A DNA stretch of 64,000 nucleotides from Dendrophyllia cribrosa (Eukaryota; Cnidaria; Anthozoa; Scleractinia; Dendrophylliidae), in the NCBI GenBank assembly GCA_024195265.1, contig JAJLRJ010000006.1, positions 16,298,139-16,362,138 on the forward strand, written 5' to 3'. A program made the translations under genes and the position numbers. This document shows positions 35,401-46,100 of the stretch, in pieces (position 1 is the first letter of the stretch; the number at the start of each line of letters is the position of its first letter). The notes below the pieces were generated by a model that worked only from the letters and a program-made list of their open reading frames with translations, was not told the origin of the DNA and searched no databases.

Positions 35401-38400
35401 GACATGTTATACAGTTTAGTATACATAATTGTATTTTTTTTTTTATCGTAAGGTTATATTACAATTTACTGACATCCCATTTATTAGACAGAAAACTGAG
35501 AAAATAGAGTTCTGCTTAAGAATAAGCAAAGAAAGAGCTTTGGGGTTTTAAGCACTGATCTACAGTGTTTAGGGTTTAAGCATTGATTTGAAAACAGTTA
35601 CTACATGTAGCTTTAATTAATTTATTTTCTTGTTATCGGTACATGTAACTCTATACATGCTGTATCAGTGATCTTAGTTACATTTATGAAGCGAACAACT
35701 CGGGTTCAAGGCATACACTATTCTGATCTTTTTCCTTCTTTTACTCTAAAGTTTGAAATAAGTTTTACTTCAGACATGTAATTTTATTAAGTGAAAAAGA
35801 AAAATCAGTTTGAGATATGAAAACAAGCGTTAACCTTTGGCACACTGAGTCTCCCTATTTTCAACATTTTAGGGTTGGATTGTGTGCTTAATTATGTTAC
35901 ATAATAACAGGCTAGCTTATCATAAGTCAAGATCCTTGTAACTTGCTGTTTAGAACAAAAGATAAATAAAGATTTTAATTTGTATTTCAGGAGATATTAC
36001 GAGACATGGGAATTACAGTCATGGGTGATATTATTGCCATTTTAAGGCACAGCAAAGAAGTTCATGCGCAGGTACACTGTACAGACATCAGCCCCATTTA
36101 TTGTTTGTTTGTTTTTGTACTCAGCAACAAAGGAGATTCCATCAAAAAAGGAAATTTGTCTAAAACATTGCACAGTTATTTATTACATCTAGTATGTATA
36201 AAAAACAAATATGGTTTTAAGAGGGGGTCACCATGCCCAATTTCATGTAATATAGTTCTGTAGTATATATTTAACTAATTTGCTACAACCAGTTACAAAA
36301 TGGTTGGAACAGTCTCCCAAAAAAGAGTGTTTTCCTTAAAAAAGTACAAGAATTTGAAAAATAAACAACTTAGTTTCCTTCTGACCCCTCCCCCCTTTAA
36401 AGTTGTTTCGCTTATGAATTGAATGGAATTCCGACATTCAGACAACATTGACAAGGGAGGGGGAACATCCAATGTTTAAAAAGTAAAATTTGTAGAATTA
36501 CCATTTTTATGCAGTGTCTCAAGTCTTTTTACAAGTGGTTGTAGCTTGTGACGGCAATATTGAAAATCCTAGCTTTGAGTGAGAGGCAGCCATCCTAGCT
36601 TTGAGTGAGAGGCAGCCAGAAAGTTAATAAATATTAGCAATGAAATGTTAGTATTATTATTATGATAGAAGAACAATATCATTGTGAAAAGCCTTGAAGT
36701 TACCGAAAAAGAGAAATTAATGATAATATCTGCATGCTTCCAGTGAAACACTAAAAACTACTGTAGTTTGAAAAAGTGATTCCATTAGAATATTTCAAAA
36801 TCTACTAAAGAAAAAAAAATCTGCACTTTTGGATATTTAATAGAGTAGTATTTCATTTAAATATATGGAACTAGTGTATCCAAAAGATAGTAATTGCTGC
36901 GGTAAATTTGTTGTAATAATGCTGTTTTATCGCCTCGCTGGTATTACAGAATTTTCTCTTTCGTTTTTTGAGGGGAAGCAAAGCAAATGTAACCGGGATG
37001 AATCGATGAAAACTCCAGCTGATAAGACTAATTTTGTTTTGTAATTCACGCAAGTTCTTGCAATGTCTGTAGAATATTGTTGAGCAAAGGACGCGTTCAC
37101 CACGAGGAAGGTGTGAAAATTTAGGTTTAACTTAATTATTGATAATGAATATGTTGCGTTACTAGCTAGCCGTATCGTGTTCGCGTCTCCACGCGCTCAG
37201 CTCAGGTTTCGCGTCCCCACGCGCTCAGCTCAGTCTCATCGACCGCTGTCAGAGTGATTTCAAAAAAAAATTTGTCTTTTATTCCGTACAATCTTCGAAA
37301 ATCTTTGCTATCCAATGGTCCTATCACCATGCCTCACAGTCCTCGCTCAACTCGCGGTAGTCTTCGACACTTCAGTTCCGATTACGACTGGCACATGTTG
37401 GACCAAAATATTACAAATCTCGCAGCCAACAGCTTGAAGCAGCAATTGTTTGTGGTGCTATTGTTCGTGGCGCAGTGAATTCTGGCCCAAAATGTGTGCG
37501 TGGCGCAATGAATTCTGGCCAAAAATGTGTGCGTGGCGCAGTGAATTCTGGTAAAAAGCGATCAAATCGAGATTTTTCGTAGCTTATATTTTTTTCTCAT
37601 ATATTTCTCTTAAATCCTGATTATGTTGCTGCTCACTCGCTACGCTCGTTCCGCAGCAATAAAAGAGGTAGGGACCATGTTCGTTTACGAGAAACAGCCA
37701 CATGTATTTTCTAAGGGAACTGAATCCCCAAGTGAAACCCTCTTGCTTCAGAATGCTCATGTGCTTGTGCATGCATAAATGATGCAGATATTATGAGCAG
37801 TAGTGATGCATGATGCAATACCAGTGAATCACTTTAGGGAGACCTTAATTCATTGCAAACTAAGTTATTTATTCTAAAATTTATAAAAACTAAGACAAAC
37901 TCGGCTTCTACATGTATGTGAGGTGAGGAATGAAAGAGTTTTTTTTTTAATGTCCATGTATGAATTTGCAGAGTGAGCGGGAGAAGTCAGCAAACATGGC
38001 TGCCACTGACGATCCTGATTCGTCAGCATCATCATCACCCGGCAATCAAGCTGCTATTGGTACAAAACGTAAATCCACAGGTAAAGATGTGTAGTTAACT
38101 TATCAAGCCACTATATATTATTTTCAATTGGTTTTATGAGTTGGTAAGCTAATTACAAATTGTCCACCTTAAAAGATTTAAAAAGCTGACATTTCAAGTG
38201 CTAACTCCTTTATCAGAGTGTTTTGAAAATAATTATAGTGGAAACATGGTCATGTGAAAAACAATAATGATTGTTGTGGCTTTCTGTGTTGCACAGGTGT
38301 AGGAAAATGCCGTAGATTGCCATGTGTTGTTTTTTTAGAATGATTGGGGAGATGAAAGTGTTGAGTGACTGCATTAGATATGTCAAAATTTTCTTTCAAC

Positions 38401-40112
38401 GTCTCGTAAATGTTCATGGAAATGGTCCCCTAGTCTTCTCTCTGTTTCGCCAATGTATATCTTTTTGCAAATGCTAATTGTATGTTCTAACATTGTTGAC
38501 AACCAGCAAAAATGTTTTACAACAATGTTAGAATGTTTAGCCAGGGCGTTCAGGGGTTTCAATAGAAGCTGGCTACCGGTGGTGTACCGCCGCCTAATTT
38601 GCCCCTCACTGCCGGTTACCAGACCGCCCTGGTGGGATGGGGCCTTATGGCCCATTATCTGTCACAGCCGCCTATTATACCTTGGCCAGCCGCCTACTTC
38701 AATTCTTATTGAAACCCCTGGGCGTTAGAAGGCAGAATTCCATATCCCATGTTTTGACACTGTTTCATATAGGAAGCATTCAGTTTATATTTTGGACCTT
38801 GCCAAGTTACATGTAAGTGACATGGACAAGGCAAGCCCTATTCATCAACAATTTTAAAAAGAATATTAATTTTATTTAGAAACTGTCAGGAACCTTGTTT
38901 ATATCATCAACAATAATTGCGGTGGTATTTTCCACCTCTGTGAGTGTTCTATTAAAACGGTATATATTTGTATCTGTTGTTAAATGCATCTCTTATATTT
39001 TATACTATTTTGTTAAGTTTGTAGCATTTTTTTGCCTTAGTTAACGCTGTTAGCCCATTTTAAATCTTAATTTATTCATATTGTAAAATAGTGTCTTTAT
39101 TGTAGAAATTAGACAGTGTGTCCAACTACATGTACATGTAGCATTTGCTAGACAAAGTTGACACTTACATGTACATGTAAATAAGTTGGTTATTGTTATA
39201 ATAAAGTAAGTCACCATACTCTCTGAAAAATGAAGCTGCTTGTAACTTCAAATTACTGTATTAAAACAAGAGCACTGTGCATAAATAACAAATCTGATCA
39301 AATTAATCGACAATGAAAACCCCTTCCTTCAGTTGCATGGACTAGACACTTTCTTTAATAATGGCTTTTGCCTTTCGAAAACTTTTTTTTTTGTGTTGTG
39401 GCAGGTGATGAAGAAGCACCACATCCTAATTTGAACTACATGCATGTAATGATTTATAGTATTGGTTATTATTTGATTGTGACTCATATATATCCTCATA
39501 TATATGAGGTTATGGTACCCTCAACTCATAGGACCTCACTTGGGGGTCCCTGGACTCAGAGCTCATGCTCTGTGAGCTCAATTAAACATACAGTACATGG
39601 TGACCCTACTACGTGTAATACTGGAGCACTGGCACAAGTATGGAGATCTACATGTACTAGGCTGGAAATCCAACATTGCCAAAGTTTATTATATAACTTG
39701 TTTTGTTTCAGCTGCAAGCCGCATGGTGGATCACTGGATCAGCAGCCAGAGATTAGCAAGCGGCACTAGCAGTCCTGTGCGAGATCCCGAGTCATCACCA
39801 TCACCAACAAAGAAAAAGCTTACTATTCAAACATTAGTGTCTGACAAACCACAACCAACTAGGAGTCAAAAATCTTTGTCTGATAGGTGTGTATCATCCT
39901 GCATGCAGGGACTATTCTGGAATGAACAATACTCATTCTTTTATTTTCATTCACTCGATAATAATATTTTAAATGTTTTTATTACCAGTAGAATGCTAAA
40001 AACTCTACATTACCAAGGGGCTTGAAACAACCTAACATACATCTATTTGCCCCAGTTTGATTTTGACATGGAAACTTGACTTATTCCAAACATTGGAATG
40101 TTCTTCATGAAT

Positions 40113-40155
<43 letters not shown>

Positions 40156-43100
40156 AAGGTTTTATTACTACATATACTACTTACAATACGATACTTAAAC
40201 TACTTACAATATGATACTTACACTACTTACAATACGATACTTACACTACTTACAATACGATACTTACACTACTTACAATATGATACTTACACTACTTACA
40301 ATACGATACTTACACTACTTACAATACGATATTTACACTACTTACAATACGATACTTACACTACTTACAATATGATACTTACACTACTTACAATACGATA
40401 TTTACACTACTTACAATACGATACTTGCGCTACTTACAATACGATACTTTTTTTTAATGCAACGTCTTTTTTATTAATATTTCCACATACATGCGTAGTG
40501 TTACATACATTTAATGCAATACTTATAATTAACATAACATAATTTAATGAACACTCAGTTATAAGTGAAATAGTAAATATATATATATATATATAGAAAG
40601 AGCACATACAGAGAACTAAAAGCTATCCACTTCAAGTACGTTATACATTGCTTTGCCACAATACTACAATGGTAATTATGTCGTCTCATTTTGTGAGGGG
40701 TTTTTCTTAAAGCGAGACCACTTCTTTTGAAAGGAGTTTATGGTGTTGTTGTCAAACGCAATTTGTTTTTCAAGTTCCATAGAGTTCTTAAGTAATTGTA
40801 TATATACCTGCAGCTCAGGTAAGGTATTCCCAAGTTTGCATGTGTATATATAATGTCTAGCTATAAGAAGTAAGTGGTGGAAGAGCAAATCTTTTATGTC
40901 GTCAATTAAACCAAGACAAAAAGATGGGGAGAATGAAGAGTCCTCCATTCCAGTAAAGTTTTGAGTTATCCACTTTGACATATTTTTCCAAAAGGTTTGG
41001 GTATGTTTACAATTCCAAAACAGATGAACAAGGGTTTCTGGTGTTTCTTTGCAAAATGAGCAGGAATCCACTTGTTTTATACCTATCTTGCAAAGAAAAT
41101 CATTCATAGCTATTCTTCTATGAAGCAGTTTAAATTGGAACACTCTAAGTTTTGTTTCTATTGTACATAAAAATGGTAAGTAATAGGTGTTTTTCCAATT
41201 AACCGCTACAGTAGAATTACCAAATATTTCCTCTTCCGCCAACCATTTTCCCTGACTCTTTGAAGGTATGGAAGCCCTTTTATTTACAAGATGTTGATAG
41301 AATTTTTTGCACACTTTTGAGTTAGACAGAAAGTTCTCAGCGGAGTCTTTTTGGGCAGGGCTATTGTGAACTGGGGAGTATTTTTTCCTGTAGTACTTTA
41401 TAGCTGATACTACTTTGTAATACTCCAAATAGTTGGTTTTAATGTTGTATTTGTCTATAAATGCATTATAACTTAAAAAATTCTGATCATTATCTAGCAA
41501 ATCTCTAATCTCCTTTACCCCCGCATAAAACCATGATTTGTAAAAAAAAGGTTGGTTCTCTATTTTAATGAGCGAATTATGCCAAATACACGTGGAAGCA
41601 AACTGAAGGTTCTCAGCACTGAAGTTGAAATTGGTCCAATATTCTACAATCTCATTTAAAAAAGGGTCCTTTAGATTAAGCTGTGAAGTATCCTGTTGTT
41701 TTAGATTACTTTGAAACAAAAGCCTGCCTCCGTGCTTCAATAAGTAGTGATCAAAAAAAAGTTTCCATTTCCCTTTATTATCTTCATTTAAATACCCTTG
41801 TATCCATTTCATTTTAAGAGATTCATTGAAACTTTGAACATCAATCATCTTTAGTCCTCCTTTCTCGTAATTGTTTATCATTTCTGTCCTTTTAACTTTG
41901 TCGCCTTTTCCATCCCATAAGAAATCATACAATAAGGAATTGACTTCTTTAAGTGCACCCGAGGGCGTTGGAAGAGAAGACAAAACATAAACCAATTGTG
42001 ACACGGCCATGGTTTTTATGATTGTAATTTTACCCAAGAGGGTTAGTCTTCTTGCTGACCAATTATTCAAAATGCTGCGAATTTTTTCGATTTTCTCGCT
42101 TAAGTTAACATCAAGAGACTTATCTTCCAACGTGGAAAACCAAACTCCCAAGGCGTAGACCTTTGTTTCAGCCCATGTTATAGGTTTTATTGAAGGGAAA
42201 GTGATGTCCGAACTTTTAGATGATCCGATCCAGAGGGCTTCAGTTTTGTCATAATTAACTTTAAGACCAGATATGGAAGCAAAGGCATCTAGTAAGTATA
42301 GGGATCTTGAAAAGGAAGATTCTGAACCATCTAAAATCATAGTCGTGTCATCAGCGTATTGAGATAGTTTGCACTCAGTGCCAAGGACCTTGATTCCACG
42401 GATCTCTTTGTCATTCCTTATCGCGTTACCTAGTATTTCGGCACATAAGATAAACAAATATGGGGAGAGCGGGCATCCCTGTCTCACTCCGCGACCTAAG
42501 CTAAAGAAATCTGAGGACCAACCGTTGTTCTGGATACAACTGCTGATATCCGTATAGAATATTTTTATCCAAGATACCAGAGAAGCTCCGAAGTTATAAT
42601 ATTTAAGGGTTTTCTCTATAAAGGACCATTCTATACTATCGAAAGCTTTTTCGAAGTCAATGAACAGTAAAAGACCCGGTATTTGCTCATTATCTGTGTA
42701 ATTTATTATGCTCTCTATAAGTCTGATGTTTTCCCCAATAAAGCGACTTTTTAGAAAACCCGTTTGGTCATTGTTGATAATCTTTGGCAGGACTTTTCGT
42801 AATCGACTAGCGATGGATTTAGTTGCTATTTTGTAATCACAGTTAAGAAGAGTAATAGGCCTCCAGTTTTTTAAAAGATTAGTAGGTTTGTTCTTCTTTG
42901 GTATGAGGGTAATCAATCCTCTCCTTTGTGTAATTGATAGAAGGCCCTTTGCATGTGCACAGTTTAAGGCGTTTAGTAGGTAATGATGGATATCATTCCA
43001 GAATACTTTATAGAATTCTGCCGGGAGGCCGTCACTTCCCGGACTTTTATTTGATTCCATTGATTTTAAGCTTTCAAAACATTCAATTTCAGTCAAAGGG

Positions 43101-46100
43101 CCTTCACACTGTTTTTGCTCTATCTCATCTAGTGTCAAAGCATTTCCTTCTGGGAAGAAAATTGTTTCGTATGCAGCATTAAATTGTGTATCAGTTGAAG
43201 AATATAAGTTCTGGTAGAAAGTTTTTGCTTCTTGTAAGATCTCACTATCCATGTTAATTACGCTATTATCCGCCAGGGTAAGGTGTTTGATAGTTTTTTT
43301 ATTAAAATGCCGTTTTTCTAAGCTAAAAAAGTATTTTGTATTCTTTTCTCCTTCATTGTACCATCGAGACTTAGATCTAATTATTGCTCCTCGGGTTTTA
43401 TGCTTTGATATTTCTTCTCTTTGTAGGATCTTAATATTTAGTTCATTGTAGATGTGGGCTTTTTCGTTTTCAGATAGGGAGTTTTCTTCAAGTCTTTTTT
43501 GGAGAGATAATATGTCAGATTCTAGGATCGTCTCTTGTGATTTCATTTTAGCTTTCTTTCTCCTTGCGTAATTTAGTGAGCTTGCTCTTATTTGCATTTT
43601 CATGGTGTCCCACAAGAGAACGGCGTCAACCTCTTTATTGTTTACATATTCATTTTCTACTTCAGCAATTGTGTTCTTAATCAAGTTGACATAATCATTG
43701 TCCAACAAAAAGGAAGTGTTCAGCTTCCAAAAACCTGGGCCCCTGGGATTTGCATTGTTTGCAAGGTGGATAGTTATTAGAGAATGGTCAGTTTTGAATC
43801 CAGTTAAAATATCTGCTTTTGTAATTGCTGTACTTAAGCTAGAGCTCGTCAAAAAGAAGTCGAGACGGCAATGTATATCGGGTTTTCTTCTCCTCCAGGT
43901 GAATCTTTTAGCGTCTGGATTGAAAATACGCCAGATGTCTATGAGATCTAACATATTTGCGATGTACCTAACTTCTTTTAACGACTTCTCGTGAGTCACC
44001 GGCCTTCCGCCTTTTTTGTCTTTTTGGACATCGAGCACTAAATTAAAGTCACCCCCCAGAACTATCTCACCGCAGTCAAAAGAGAGAAGCTGATTGAGAA
44101 CATTTTTGAAGAAAGCAGGATTATCGTTATTCGGTGCATAAATATTCACTAGAGTCAAAATCTTATTCTCTGCTTTGATATCTACTATAACGAATCTTCC
44201 CTCTGGATCAGAAAACGATTTCAAAATTTGGAAATTGAAACTATTATTGAAAAGTACACATACACATACTCTTCATGAATTCTACCTTGGTTCATGCTTT
44301 TGTACTTAGAATGTTTTTAGCATTTTTACTGCGCCAAATACTGAAAAAATAAAACAGATTCTTGTTAACAGTGTTAAAATAATTTAAAATGTTTTGTTGG
44401 ATTTTGTCTAAAAAAGGTTAAACATGAAAATTAACATAAGAATGCACATGGGCTCTTTCTGCACTCAGCCCTGGGGCCACCAAATCTTCATCTTATGGAA
44501 ACATTTCTTCCTTCTTCTAGATTTGGTAATAAAGGAGTCAAGGTTACAACCAGTAAACCACAAAAAGTCATAACAACGACTGAAGAGGAACACACACTAA
44601 AAGTAAAGATGCCACAAGGATCAACTGAACGGAGCAAGAAGCTGATTGCAAAGCAGAAACAGGCTGCTGCTTCTGCTGCAGGTACTGTGTGAACTACCAT
44701 ATTCTCTACTCTGTGCATGCACGGGGCAAGGCAGGTCACTTTTCATAGAAAATAAATAAACTAATATCTACTGCTGCCTGGTTAGCTAAGTTAGCCTGCG
44801 AACAGGCTCCTTCGTAGTGGTAATTTTGGGTTAAAGTGGGCTGTGTAGCTGAGCAAGGGAGAGGGAGGAGGGACGGGGGCACTGTTGCCCCCTATAATTT
44901 CCTTTCCCCAGGCTGCACAACCTTACACCCCTACTAAAGTGCCTGTTCACACAACTTCATTCCCCCCAAAGTACATAAAACTGTCTTGCATAAGATGATG
45001 GAAACGTTGACCACGTGAAAATAGTACTTTGGTGAGAATGAAGTTGCCAGCTTCATTTCCAAGTTTCCAATTATGTTCTGTACTTCTCAACATAATTGGC
45101 TAGTTTGTAGCCTATACTAGTACTCCTCGCGACACTAGAGTAAGTTATGTGAAAACAACTGTAATCTTAGTGCAGGTTTATTTTTCATTATTTTTGTTTT
45201 TTCTCAAAAGGTCGTGAAAATTAATCCATGAAAATGGGATGGGAAGGAGATGTAAAGGTACCAAACACAGGCTTACGGACGGTACCATCCCCTGCTTGTG
45301 TTGTGTGCCGTGCACCTGTAAGAACCATAAAGGTTTATAGAACTAGCCTCACTAAAAGTGAAATTTAAGGCTCTAATATATATAAAACTGATCAAAATGA
45401 AGTCAAAACTCTCAGCTGCCATGTTGTTTAACTTTGTTTTTCTGTGGTTATTTTGGTGATTTGTGGCTCGCAAAAGCAGTATTTTCAAAATTACGGTTCA
45501 ACTCACTCAAAAATAGAGAAAAAGAACAACTTTCTCTATTTTTAAGCGAGTTGAACTGTTATTTTGAAAATACCGCTTCCGTGAGTCCCAAATTGTCAAA
45601 ATAAAATAAACCAATAGGGCCATTACATTACACCTCACAATGGTACCAAGCCTGTGGTACCAATCACCTGCCATAAACTAGATGTAGGGCAGTTACAGTG
45701 TACCCTACTCTACTTTCAGTTATTTCTTCTTTTCTGCCTTAAATGAAAATTCAATGCCTTTAAGGAGTTTGGAAGATCAAAACAAAAAAATGTAATTACC
45801 TCATAATGACGAGCAGGCAGTTGTTTTTTTGATTGTCTGAAAGCCATAGCGATTGAAGATTCACGGTGTTTTGTTGCATTTATGCATTTTTCTTTTAAAA
45901 ACAAAAATCTATTTTGGGAGGCTAGAGACCTTGTAATTCGCAATAATTGTAGCCATGAAAATTTAGCCAGCCAATTTGTGTAATATTCAGTGCAAGTAAT
46001 GACATTAGGGCAGCATTAGGGTAGAGTGTATGTCATCGCGTTCGAAGAACGCAATCCTAATTTCGTGTTGGCTGTCCTGTGGTTTATGTGCAGTAAATTT

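Larger units (their letters stand above)
40116..44269 (-). mobile_element. L1/Tx1-type LINE, recent 5'-truncated insertion
   Basis: A 14-bp direct duplication, TCTTCATGAATTCT, lies at 40102-40115 and 44270-44283. The 3' end, read on the - strand, has AATAAA in GTAATAAAACC followed by an A-run of about 36 nt (T-run at 40116-40152 on +). The 5' end is truncated inside the endonuclease domain. This is the full hallmark set of target-primed reverse transcription. It sits antisense in intron 6 of the C19orf47-like gene, so it need not disrupt splicing. Confidence 0.95.

Noticed and set aside
42369..43994. Several + strand frames of 60-98 codons
   Set aside because: Antisense shadows of the LINE reverse transcriptase.
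40676..44269. Considered as a host gene because of its long intact frame
   Set aside because: Target duplication, poly(A) tail, endonuclease and YADD reverse-transcriptase motifs identify it as a LINE copy.
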